Assembly (NCBI GenBank): GCA_004525825.1
Contig: SPBY01000247.1
Coordinates: 1 to 5,522, forward strand
Origin: Bacteroidia bacterium
GTDB taxonomy: Bacteria; Bacteroidota; Bacteroidia; Bacteroidales; GCA-2748055
Length of the DNA: 5,522 nucleotides
Reading direction: 5' to 3'
This document shows positions 1 to 5,522 of the stretch, in pieces; the stretch's first letter is position 1, and each line of letters begins with the position of its first letter. The translations under genes were made by a program, and so were the position numbers. The notes under the pieces are model-generated. The model made no database searches, was not told the origin of the DNA, and saw only the letters and a program-made list of their open reading frames with translations.

Positions 1-11
1 CAATCCCAAAC

Positions 12-86
12 GGTGGATGTAGCTCAGTTGGTTAGAGCGCTGGATTGTGGTTCCAGAGGTCGCCGGTTCAAACCCGGTCTTCCACC
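12..86 (+). tRNA. tRNA-His (anticodon GTG)
   Basis: The sequence folds into a full cloverleaf. The acceptor 5' strand is 13-19, the D-stem GCTC/GAGC is 22-25 with 35-38, the anticodon stem CTGGA/TCCAG is 40-44 with 52-56, and the T-stem is 62-66 with 74-78 around TTCAAAC. The anticodon loop at 45-51 places GTG at 47-49, which reads histidine codons. The histidine identity pair is present: an extra G at 12 (position -1) faces C at 86 (position 73). There is one T-T mismatch in the acceptor stem (18 with 80). CCA is not encoded; the bases after 86 are CAA, so CCA would be added enzymatically. Confidence 0.97.
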
Positions 87-90
87 CAAC

Positions 91-125
91 AAAAAACCGT
101 CTGGCGAAAGCAGGTCGGTTTTTTT
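91..125 (+). terminator. Rho-independent terminator of the tRNA-His gene
   Basis: AAAAAACCG at 91-99 pairs with CGGTTTTTT at 116-124. Between them lies an imperfect stem closed by GGC/GCA-type pairs around a GAAA tetraloop, and the 3' arm runs straight into a seven-T tract. It begins five bases after the tRNA, so it most likely ends the tRNA transcript. The A-tract upstream could give some activity in the other direction as well. Confidence 0.8.
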
Positions 126-311
126 ATATCTGCGTTTGTCTCGTCCTGAATTACTCTTCAAGCTTGTGCAACACCATCGCAGCCATAGGAAACTTAAGCT
201 TATGAGCTTTCATAACATCTTAGAATTTGTTCCATATCCAAGAAGCAAATTTAACACGCAGAGTATCAATTGAATTTGTATATTTCTTATAGAATATATA
301 CATTCTTTTAC

Positions 312-319
312 TAAATTTG
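312..319 (+). promoter_or_regulatory. Candidate Bacteroidota -7 promoter element for the sigma/membrane-protein operon
   Basis: TAAATTTG fits the Bacteroidota primary-sigma consensus TAnnTTTG exactly. Transcription would begin near 325, leaving a leader of about 25 bases before the ATG at 350. No clear TTTG -33 element lies at the usual distance, so this is a moderate call. If it is right, it rules out the upstream in-frame TTG at 317 as a start, because that codon sits inside the promoter. Confidence 0.45.
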
Positions 320-349
320 TTACGCAACTGTACCCGTCTGATCAGAGTC

Positions 350-937
350 ATGGAAGAATACAATGATCAATATATTATTGATAGTATCCGTAACCGGGAT
401 GATGTTGCGTTCAAATATCTGCAGGTCAAGTTCCAGGATAGCATTCGTCTGATGGTAACGGAGATGGGAGGATCTCAGGAAGATGCAAAGGATGTATTCA
501 GCGAAGGTTTGATTGCTCTCATTCGTCTTGTGGATCGTAAAGATTTTGTATTGAATTGCAAGTTGGGAACCCTGGTCTATGCCCTGTGCAATAAAACGTG
601 GAAGCAACACTTGGAGAAACAGGTGGCTGTAAACAATTATCATGTACTGAAACTCGAAAGTTCACCTGAGTGGGATTTTACAGAAGAGGTCGATCAGCAG
701 CTATACCAGGAGATTTTCTGGGAGAGCTTCAAGCGACTCGAAAAAGTGTGCCAGGAAATTCTTGAAGGATATCTGAAGGAGATCTCTCCCAAGGATATTG
801 CTGAAAAATTGGGATACAGTTATGGTTACGTGCGGAAGCGGAAAAGTATGTGCCATGGTTTTCTGATGAAGATGATCGAAGGCCATCCTACTTATATAAA
901 GATTAAACAGTCCGAGTTGACTCTGGATATAGAATAA
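350..937 (+). CDS. ECF-like RNA polymerase sigma-70 family sigma factor
   Basis: This 195-residue protein has the two-domain layout and length of ECF sigma factors. Residues about 10-90 look like sigma region 2. The segment DAKDVFSEGLIALIR (46-59) matches the core-binding 2.1/2.2 helix, and KLGTLVYALCNKTWK (71-85) matches the 2.3/2.4 promoter-melting and -10 reading helix. Residues about 122-177 form region 4, with a helix-turn-helix at SPKDIAEKLGYSYGYVRKRKS that would read the -35 element. The ATG at 350 is preferred over an in-frame TTG at 317: sigma similarity begins just after it, and a TAAATTTG promoter box covers 317. It lies 14 bases ahead of a membrane protein with an anti-sigma-like N-terminus, the usual operon order for an ECF sigma and its regulator. 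The sigma call is firm; the regulon is unknown. Confidence 0.9.
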   Translation: MEEYNDQYIIDSIRNRDDVAFKYLQVKFQDSIRLMVTEMGGSQEDAKDVFSEGLIALIRLVDRKDFVLNCKLGTLVYALCNKTWKQHLEKQVAVNNYHVLKLESSPEWDFTEEVDQQLYQEIFWESFKRLEKVCQEILEGYLKEISPKDIAEKLGYSYGYVRKRKSMCHGFLMKMIEGHPTYIKIKQSELTLDIE

Positions 938-951
938 TCTACTCTGAAGCA

Positions 952-1764
952 ATGGAGCTTAAATTAGATAGAAATAGAAGATTGGCGGATTATATCTATA
1001 ATGATCTGGGTTCAGAGGAAGTTGTGGAGATTGAGAAGGAAATAGCCCGTGATCCTCAATTATCCGAATTTTATCTGTTGAATATGCAGGTAAAGGACTA
1101 TTTACAGGCAAAGATTCAACTGGAGGAGATGAGATCAGATCCGCAGCTGGAGGATGCTGAGCAACTGGCGGACATGGCATTTGATAATGAATCTCAGGAC
1201 GAATCTCATCACGAGCCTGTCCGCATTCGCCCTAAAAGGAATCGTATTAGAAATATGGCTTTTGCCGCGGCCGTTGCAGCCAGCGCCACCATCATTATCG
1301 CTGTTGGGATAATTCCTTCCAATATTAATCAGGACCGCTTGTTTGATCGTTATTATGAGCCCTTTGAAGCTTCTGATTACTCGCAGCGTGGTGAAGCCAA
1401 TGAAACGTACAGGGAGATTGCCATCGGGATAAATAATTATGTGGAAGGAAATTACCGCCAATCCATTGACCAGTTTGGTACATTGGCTTTAGATCCGCTA
1501 ATCCAGTCAGAGGTGCAATATTATACTGCGCTTTCTTATCTGGGACTTGAGCAATTCCAGTCTGCACAAAGCCTTCTTGAATCGGTCCTGGATGGTGATA
1601 ACAGGTTTCAACTGGAGGCCCGTTGGTATCTTAGTCTTTGCTACCTGAAAACTGGTGAGTTCGACAAAGCAAGCGCAGTTCTTGGCCAGTTGGAGATTTA
1701 CGACGGAATGTATAAGAAAGACGCTCAGACCCTCCGGAAAAAACTAGGACGTTTTAGACCATAG
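952..1764 (+). CDS. Single-pass membrane protein with anti-sigma-like N-terminus and periplasmic TPR repeats
   Basis: The protein has 270 residues. Residues 1-60 are helical and charged (LADYIYNDLG, EEVVEIEKEIARDPQLSEF), the pattern of Bacteroidota anti-sigma N-termini, but no zinc-binding Cys/His set is present. A basic stretch (91-100, RIRPKRNRIR) precedes one hydrophobic segment at about 102-121, so positive-inside topology puts the N-terminus in the cytoplasm. After a linker containing FDRYYEPFE (131-139), residues about 155-250 form two to three TPR-like helical pairs (GNYRQSIDQF, QFQSAQSLLESVL, GEFDKASAVLGQL) in the periplasm. It is the second gene of the sigma operon. By context it probably holds the sigma factor and senses something through its TPR part; this is inference. 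Its last 40 bases overlap the convergent CHAT gene. It could instead be a TPR scaffold with no anti-sigma activity. Confidence 0.8.
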   Translation: MELKLDRNRRLADYIYNDLGSEEVVEIEKEIARDPQLSEFYLLNMQVKDYLQAKIQLEEMRSDPQLEDAEQLADMAFDNESQDESHHEPVRIRPKRNRIRNMAFAAAVAASATIIIAVGIIPSNINQDRLFDRYYEPFEASDYSQRGEANETYREIAIGINNYVEGNYRQSIDQFGTLALDPLIQSEVQYYTALSYLGLEQFQSAQSLLESVLDGDNRFQLEARWYLSLCYLKTGEFDKASAVLGQLEIYDGMYKKDAQTLRKKLGRFRP

Positions 1765-4484
1765 AAGATCAGAAAAGCGACAAGGATGGATCCTATGATA
1801 AGGGTAGCTTTCCTTTTGCTTTGGAGAGGAGAAATATCTCCGGTGATCTGGAATGCAGCCCAGTAGTATGGATGGGTATAGGATGGTGGTTGCTCATATA
1901 TATATTGTCTCTTCACATTGGAAAGGGCGCTGCTTTTAGAATGTCCCTGTTTTATTTCACGATAGAATCCGACCATTATTTCCCTGCTTTTTGCATCCTC
2001 TACGGACCAGAGTGAATGGACCACTGAGGAGGCCCCCGCCTGTATAAAACTTCTTGAAAGGCTCATTATGCCTTCTCCCCTGCGTAACTGGCCCCCTGCA
2101 GTTTCACAAGAGCTCAGTACCACCATGGGAGTTGAGATATGCAGAGCATTGATATCGTAATCGTGCATGCGATTTGCCAGAAATGGATCCCCTATTGAAT
2201 CAAGGATGAAATAGGGTGATCTACCTGTATTTTCCGCTGCCAGAGAATGCATGGCAAGGTGAAGGATCGATTTCTCTTGCAATAAACCGATAAGTTCCTG
2301 CTTCTTCAGAGACTTCTGGATACTACGGCCCCTTGCTATCTCTAATATTTCCCGGACTTCTTCCTCTGCTCCCTTCAAATTTCCAAAACCGCCTACCGTG
2401 GCTGTGGTATTCCCGGGTACCCAGGCTGTCACATTTGGGAAACGCCAAACGCGGGAGGGATGGTGTTTAATCAACTGGGAACTATACATATATGAGATGT
2501 TGTAATCATGCAAGAGATAAGAGATCCCGGCATAATTTGTAATGGAATCGGGTTCTAGATGAGTTATCAATGCATCAAAGGGGATGTAGGAAAGCATTTC
2601 ATCGGGAACTACAATCAAATTTTTACCCCTGAAATATGACTCAAGGGGATGAACTATTTCCTGGTAGACCCCGAATAAAGCAAGCTTCAGACTGTCAAAC
2701 CGCTCCCTGGTCTCATAATAAGGGACAAAATCTTGAAGGTTATATGTGATCGTCTGCAGGTGGTGATGGAAAACACTATCAAGGGGGGTCTGGTAGAAGT
2801 GGCAATCCTTCTTCGTTAGCACAAAGCAGTATAGTTGCTCTTTGTCTGTTGATTCGTCTCCTGTCAAAAAATACTCTACCAGTGTTTCATTTCGCTTCAG
2901 ATTCCGGCGGATCTTATTTATTGAGAAATCCATGTTAGTTGATTCGAAGTGGCTGATCTCTGGAAATTCCCGGCGAAGTTGCTCCATCTGTTTGTTAAAG
3001 GAATCCTGTGTTTGGAAGAGCTGATCCTGCATGTTTACCAGCCGGGCGGAGTCGGGATTCATCTCCAAGGATTCTATTTGAATCAGGTTCGAGAGGTGGT
3101 CGATTTGCTGTTTCAGTTCCGTGGCAATAAGAGCCACAGTATCAGGCAGGCTTTCAAGGTATAGCCATTCCTTTTCTCTCATTTCAAACATCAGTTCCCG
3201 GGATTTTCCTTTTGCAGCCATCAGGAAAGCCTCTTCCTTGTAAATCTCGTTACTAGTTAGCTTAAACAGTTTCAGGTTGAGGCGAATCCCGGTGGTGAAA
3301 AGGTCCTTCTGCTGTGAAGTAAGATAAATGCGACTTTCAGCAGAAAGGAAAGAGTTCTGGATCTGCTGTAACACATTTATCGAAAGAAGATTGGTGGCAA
3401 TTGCCGCTTTTAAGTATTCAGTTTTTTCAAGCGTCGCAGTAATATATACGGAAGCCCTTTCCAGTGCATCAGCTTTTGTGGCAAGAATCCTTAAAAGGGT
3501 GAGGTCATGGCTGGAGCTAAGAGTTTCCGGATTTGAAAAGTGGTCTTTCCTTTCGAATTCTCCAGTTATGGTCTGCAATGCCAGTTGCAGATAGTCCAGT
3601 GCCTCTTCCCATGCTTCCCGATCCAGGCTGTACCTGGCCAGAGATTCATAACAAGCAGCGGTAAGGGGATGGACGGAGCCATAGTTCAGCTGGTAGTTTT
3701 GCAAGGCTTTCTGCAAATACTCTAACCCTTGTTCATCTTGTCCCCGGGCAGTCAGAAATTGACCGAAATGGAGATAAACATTGGCAAGCTCATAGTAGTT
3801 CGAGTCATACTCGGAGATCCAACGGTCAATGCTAAGTTGATAATACTCACGGGATGAATTAAAATCTCCCAGGCTTTGGTACACACGGGCCAGGTTGAAA
3901 TACACAGATCCCAGGTAAGGATGATTGTGGCTCTTTTTGATCTGCTCACATTCTTTCAAAACCCCCAGGGCCTCTTCATGCCTTCCCAGAAGGTATAAGG
4001 CAATCCCCTGATTGAGTAAAAGCTTGGACAACTTGTCGAATGAATCTTCATCCCATTCAGGGATTAAGCTTAGTAACCGGAAAGCCTCATTATTATAATG
4101 CAGTGTGTTGGTGTAATCTCCCAGATCGTTATGGTATATAGCCAGATTGTTATGGATACTGATCCTGAGTTGAAGGGCAGTTCGATCTGTTCCGGATGCG
4201 AGACTTTCAGCAATCCGGTATTGCTCTAGGGTTTCCTTAAGACGCCCTGTCTCATAATACACATAGCCCAGCATATTGTGCACCAGTGCCTCTTGGTAAT
4301 CAGATAAGGAGTATTCTTTTTCAAGAATGCGTTCCAGGAGAATTTCAGAGCGCAGAAAATCACCTGCATCAATGGCCTTACGAGATTCACTATAATAATA
4401 GCGGGCCGAATCGGAAGGATTTTGCCCGTAATTTATGGCAATTACAGCAAAGCCAAGCAGGAGAGAAACGAAAAGCTTTCTCAA
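1725..4484 (-). CDS. Exported, membrane-anchored TPR-CHAT caspase-like protease
   Basis: The protein has 919 residues. Residues 1-20 are a signal peptide (MRKLFVSLLLGFAVIAINYG). Residues about 25-310 hold several TPR units, for example GDFLRSEILLERIL, GRHEEALGVLKECE, GDFNSSREYYQLSID and EAWEEALDYLQLAL. Residues about 340-510 are helical with coiled-coil character. The CHAT domain covers about 530-885. The expected catalytic pair is intact: His746 in ILHLAMHS and Cys793 in LSSCETAGG, followed by the family hallmarks RRGEGIMSLSRSF, AGASSVVHSLWSVED and YYWAAFQITG. A hydrophobic segment at 893-910 and a basic tail (KRPSFFRRV) anchor the C-terminus, so TPR and protease should face the periplasm. 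The start is TTG: no in-frame ATG lies between the upstream stop and residue 71, and only TTG keeps the signal peptide. CHAT proteins are related to caspases and separase; the substrate here is unknown. Confidence 0.92.
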   Translation of the reverse strand: MRKLFVSLLLGFAVIAINYGQNPSDSARYYYSESRKAIDAGDFLRSEILLERILEKEYSLSDYQEALVHNMLGYVYYETGRLKETLEQYRIAESLASGTDRTALQLRISIHNNLAIYHNDLGDYTNTLHYNNEAFRLLSLIPEWDEDSFDKLSKLLLNQGIALYLLGRHEEALGVLKECEQIKKSHNHPYLGSVYFNLARVYQSLGDFNSSREYYQLSIDRWISEYDSNYYELANVYLHFGQFLTARGQDEQGLEYLQKALQNYQLNYGSVHPLTAACYESLARYSLDREAWEEALDYLQLALQTITGEFERKDHFSNPETLSSSHDLTLLRILATKADALERASVYITATLEKTEYLKAAIATNLLSINVLQQIQNSFLSAESRIYLTSQQKDLFTTGIRLNLKLFKLTSNEIYKEEAFLMAAKGKSRELMFEMREKEWLYLESLPDTVALIATELKQQIDHLSNLIQIESLEMNPDSARLVNMQDQLFQTQDSFNKQMEQLRREFPEISHFESTNMDFSINKIRRNLKRNETLVEYFLTGDESTDKEQLYCFVLTKKDCHFYQTPLDSVFHHHLQTITYNLQDFVPYYETRERFDSLKLALFGVYQEIVHPLESYFRGKNLIVVPDEMLSYIPFDALITHLEPDSITNYAGISYLLHDYNISYMYSSQLIKHHPSRVWRFPNVTAWVPGNTTATVGGFGNLKGAEEEVREILEIARGRSIQKSLKKQELIGLLQEKSILHLAMHSLAAENTGRSPYFILDSIGDPFLANRMHDYDINALHISTPMVVLSSCETAGGQLRRGEGIMSLSRSFIQAGASSVVHSLWSVEDAKSREIMVGFYREIKQGHSKSSALSNVKRQYIYEQPPSYTHPYYWAAFQITGDISPLQSKRKATLIIGSILVAFLIFYGLKRPSFFRRV

Positions 4485-4519
4485 TATAATCAGGTTTCAC
4501 TTTGCAAGTAAAAGTATTA

Positions 4520-4527
4520 CAAAATTA
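4520..4527 (-). promoter_or_regulatory. Candidate -7 promoter element for the CHAT gene
   Basis: Read on the minus strand, 4527 to 4520 is TAATTTTG, an exact fit to the Bacteroidota TAnnTTTG box. It lies 35 bases ahead of the TTG start at 4484, which would give a short leader of about 30 bases and supports that start. No convincing -33 TTTG is found about 20 bases further upstream. The CHAT gene may therefore also, or only, be read from the peptide gene 95 bases upstream. Confidence 0.4.
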
Positions 4528-4579
4528 TTCCCGATGAAAGAGAAAACTTTTATCGCTTCAACACGGTTTTTATTGGCTG

Positions 4580-4711
4580 TTATTTCCAGGGATCATCAAT
4601 AGAGCCTTGGCTTCCGTTTCCATCACCACCAACAAAATAATTCAATTCTTTGCGGTCAATCTTTTCATTCTTGAAATTTTTGTCCAGGTCACTTCTTTTC
4701 ATTTTTTTCAT
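4580..4711 (-). CDS. Double-glycine leader peptide precursor (Bacteroidota GG natural-product-precursor type), 43 residues
   Basis: Translation gives a lysine-rich leader MKKMKRSDLDKNF, then EKIDRKELNYFVGG ending in Gly28-Gly29, then a 14-residue tail DGNGSQGSIDDPWK. The pattern MKK-x-K-x-x-L, a KEL/KEM segment, a hydrophobic residue and GG is that of short Bacteroidota precursors (the family modelled as TIGR04149, recalled and not searched). These are thought to be cut after GG and exported, sometimes after modification. The tail has no cysteine, so lanthionine or thioether chemistry is not suggested. The ATG has an AAGGAA Shine-Dalgarno-like stretch at 4714-4719, unusually good for this window though close to the start. 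A copy of the bipartite repeat lies just upstream, and the CHAT gene begins 95 bases downstream on the same strand. No dedicated C39 peptidase-transporter is in view. Its true partner is unknown. Confidence 0.75.
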   Translation of the reverse strand: MKKMKRSDLDKNFKNEKIDRKELNYFVGGDGNGSQGSIDDPWK

Positions 4712-4727
4712 GATTCCTTGTTTTTAA

Positions 4728-4770
4728 TTTGAATTAGTGTTTAATCAGAAAGGGCGCTAAATTGTTACCC
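4728..4770 (-). promoter_or_regulatory. Bipartite repeated motif, copy A, ahead of the double-glycine peptide gene
   Basis: Read on the minus strand from 4770, this is GGGTAACAAT, eight variable bases, CTTTCTGATTAAACA, then a shared TAATTCAAA. Copy B at 5404-5449 has the same two blocks with identical spacing. Taking GGTAAC as -35 and CTGATT as -10 gives a 15-base spacer, close to ECF promoters such as B. subtilis SigX (TGTAAC, spacer about 17). It does not contain TAnnTTTG. The -10-like block ends about 30 bases before the ATG at 4711, a sensible leader length. I read it as a promoter for an alternative sigma factor; an operator for a repressor is possible. Confidence 0.6.
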
Positions 4771-4799
4771 CAAATCGGTAAAAAAGTGATGAAAAATTG

Positions 4800-4860
4800 A
4801 AAAAAACAGGTGGCTAAACTTCGGAGGCTGGCTTAAAGCCAGAAGTTTATCAGCCACCTG
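4800..4860 (-). terminator. Compound-hairpin rho-independent terminator after the HNH-like gene
   Basis: CAGGTGGCT at 4807-4815 pairs perfectly with AGCCACCTG at 4852-4860. Inside it AAACTTC (4816-4822) pairs with GAAGTTT (4842-4848), leaving a three-base bulge, and a further CTGGC/GCCAG pairing is possible near the tip. On the minus strand the stem runs into seven T at 4806-4800 and then more T-rich sequence. There is no T-tract on the plus-strand side, so it acts on minus-strand transcripts. It separates the HNH-like/orphan unit from the peptide/CHAT unit, so the latter needs its own promoter. Confidence 0.88.
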
Positions 4861-5133
4861 TCGACGGGGAATCCAAATCTTCATTAATTTTTTCCGGTGT
4901 ATATGTACTTACAGGGCGCAGATTGTCAAGGTTATCCAAACCTCCCCAAGTGGCTCATGGGCTTCAATGGTCCATCCGAATCTCGAATCTGTTCTTCCGA
5001 ATTTTGACCACATCATGATCCGTCCACTTTCATCCCAGCGCAAGACATGTGGCGAATAGTCCGGATTGATCTGACCTTTTTTCCAGACTGCTTCCTTCAC
5101 CGATTTGTCCCAGCATATTTCCTTTAACTCCAT
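4850..5133 (-). pseudogene. HNH-like small protein gene with a -1 frameshift
   Basis: The intact frame from ATG 5133 gives 74 residues and stops at 4909. Its start (VKEAVWKKGQINPDY) and middle (RWDESGRIMMWSKFGRTDSRFGW, W54) follow the small Bacteroidota HNH proteins of about 85-100 residues, in which such a stretch leads into a DHI-x-P segment and then GG-x-D-x-L-x-NL-x-P. Here the frame goes off after Pro61-Leu-Gly. A -1 shift at the G-run 4944-4947 restores GGLDNLDNLRPV, then runs to a stop at 4850, giving about 94 residues. The shift could be a lost base, a sequencing error in a homopolymer, or recoding; no classic slippery heptamer is seen. Even when repaired, the metal-site His is displaced (IEAHEP in place of IDHI-x-P) and the usual Cys is absent, so nuclease activity is doubtful. 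It lies 16 bases after the orphan gene and ends inside a terminator. Confidence 0.7.
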
Positions 5134-5149
5134 AATCTTAATCTCATAT

Positions 5150-5329
5150 TCAACTATCTGAATCCTTTTGAAGGCTTTTTACCTGAGCTCTTTCCAGTAG
5201 ATTGTTCTTAAATCTTTTCAATTCCGGTGTGATCCAAACATCACTGCTCATATAGATTAAGAAGTCTTTATCTTCCCTGGAGAGAAAAACTATTTTTCTC
5301 TTCCCGGTTTCATCTAGCAGGGTTTTCAT
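5150..5329 (-). CDS. Hypothetical 59-residue protein
   Basis: I do not recognise this family. The product is soluble and charged, with no signal peptide, membrane segment or cysteine. The first half (RKIVFLSREDKDFLIYMSSDVWI) alternates hydrophobic and charged residues and looks like a small beta-alpha fold. The second half (TPELKRFKNNLLERAQVKSLQKD) is a likely amphipathic helix. The ATG at 5329 follows an A-rich leader with GAAGAAA directly upstream, typical of Bacteroidota starts. The stop is 16 bases ahead of the HNH-like gene, so the two are probably co-transcribed and end at the hairpin at 4800-4860. Copy B of the bipartite motif lies about 90 bases upstream. Support comes from operon position and plausible composition only. 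Confidence 0.55.
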   Translation of the reverse strand: MKTLLDETGKRKIVFLSREDKDFLIYMSSDVWITPELKRFKNNLLERAQVKSLQKDSDS

Positions 5330-5361
5330 TTTCTTCGTTTTTTTGTAAGTAATACAATTAT

Positions 5362-5387
5362 TCCCATAGGATCAAACCATTATGGGA
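5362..5387 (-). other. Small hairpin in the leader of the 59-residue gene
   Basis: TCCCATA at 5362-5368 and TATGGGA at 5381-5387 are perfect inverted repeats around a 12-base loop. They sit between copy B of the bipartite motif and the ATG at 5329, so they would be in the 5' leader of that transcript. No T-tract follows on the minus strand, so it is not a terminator. It could be a protein-binding palindrome or an RNA stem; the peptide gene's shorter leader lacks it. Confidence 0.4.
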
Positions 5388-5403
5388 TTGCCCGTGTGAT
5401 TAT

Positions 5404-5449
5404 TTTGAATTAATACTGTTTAATCAGAAAGGTCCATGGATTGTTACCC
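5404..5449 (-). promoter_or_regulatory. Bipartite repeated motif, copy B, ahead of the orphan/HNH-like unit
   Basis: Read on the minus strand from 5449, this is GGGTAACAAT, eight bases unlike those in copy A, CTTTCTGATTAAACA, then TAATTCAAA three bases further away than in copy A. The blocks match copy A base for base, but the eight bases between them do not, which suggests two protein contacts and not a recent duplication. The leader to the ATG at 5329 would be about 85-90 bases, longer than that of copy A. The remaining bases, 5450-5522, are AT-rich and show no gene. Confidence 0.58.
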
Positions 5450-5522
5450 GCATTTTGACATTTTTTTATCAATATCCTTAAAATTTGGGTGAAGGGACGA
5501 AAAACTATATAGAATATTCTTA

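Noticed and set aside
151..213. A 20-residue minus-strand reading frame (MKAHKLKFPMAAMVLHKLEE) between the tRNA and the sigma gene.
   Set aside because: It is peptide-like and helix-forming, but it has no ribosome site, motif copy or neighbour to support it; this length is expected by chance.
13..273. An 86-residue plus-strand reading frame starting inside the tRNA gene.
   Set aside because: Its first 25 codons are the tRNA-His gene and it then runs through the terminator hairpin; it has no recognisable domain.
315..346. Possible third copy of the bipartite motif near the sigma gene (GCGTAACAAAT on the minus strand; CCGTCTGATCAG on the plus strand).
   Set aside because: The two half-matches are on opposite strands and the spacing does not fit, so this is a chance resemblance.
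317..349. An 11-codon N-terminal extension of the sigma factor from TTG at 317.
   Set aside because: The codon lies inside the TAAATTTG promoter candidate, and sigma similarity begins only after the ATG at 350.
4484..4520. CCTGATTATA just ahead of the CHAT start resembles the second block of the motif.
   Set aside because: No GGTAAC block lies 15-17 bases upstream, and the sequence overlaps the probable leader of the gene.
4530..4555. Weak dyad GATAAAAG / CTTTCATC between the peptide gene and the CHAT gene as a terminator.
   Set aside because: It contains a mismatch, has an AT-rich stem and no following T-tract on the minus strand.
1..5522. CRISPR array or insertion sequence, prompted by the Craspase-like gene set and the tRNA at the edge (a possible integration site).
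   Set aside because: There are no regularly spaced repeats, no transposase frame, and no second copy of the tRNA 3' end in the window.

Overview
The window most likely comes from a free-living member of the Bacteroidota. The tRNA gene lacks an encoded CCA. Promoter candidates fit the Bacteroidota -7 consensus TAnnTTTG. Shine-Dalgarno sequences are mostly poor, with A-rich leaders. The gene families are also typical of that phylum: an ECF-like sigma factor with a membrane TPR partner, an exported TPR-CHAT protein, and a double-glycine leader peptide. I cannot place it below phylum.

Layout. A tRNA-His gene with its own terminator occupies 12-125, followed by about 190 bases with no convincing gene. 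A two-gene plus-strand operon follows: an ECF-like sigma factor (350-937) and, 14 bases later, a single-pass membrane protein (952-1764) with an anti-sigma-like cytoplasmic part and periplasmic TPR helices. The rest is on the minus strand. A 919-residue TPR-CHAT protease-like protein (1725-4484) converges on the membrane protein gene, and the two overlap by 40 bases. Upstream of it are three small genes: a 43-residue double-glycine peptide precursor (4580-4711), an HNH-like gene with a frameshift (4850-5133), and a 59-residue orphan (5150-5329). The first and third are below the size that routine ORF calling tends to report. A strong compound hairpin terminator (4800-4860) separates the HNH-like/orphan pair from the peptide/CHAT unit.

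The main unexplained signal is a bipartite motif, GGGTAACAAT-N8-CTTTCTGATTAAACA. It occurs twice on the minus strand with exactly the same internal spacing, once ahead of each small-gene unit. Its shape (a GTAAC-type block, about 16 bases, then TGATTA) resembles an ECF sigma promoter and not the housekeeping Bacteroidota promoter.

Working model (inference): the sigma factor is held by the membrane TPR protein. The CHAT protein has its active site predicted on the same side of the membrane as that protein's TPR part, so it may sense or cut it. The released sigma factor may then switch on the two small-gene units through the repeated motif. This resembles the logic of Craspase (TPR-CHAT, protease substrate, sigma factor) but without any CRISPR component in view.
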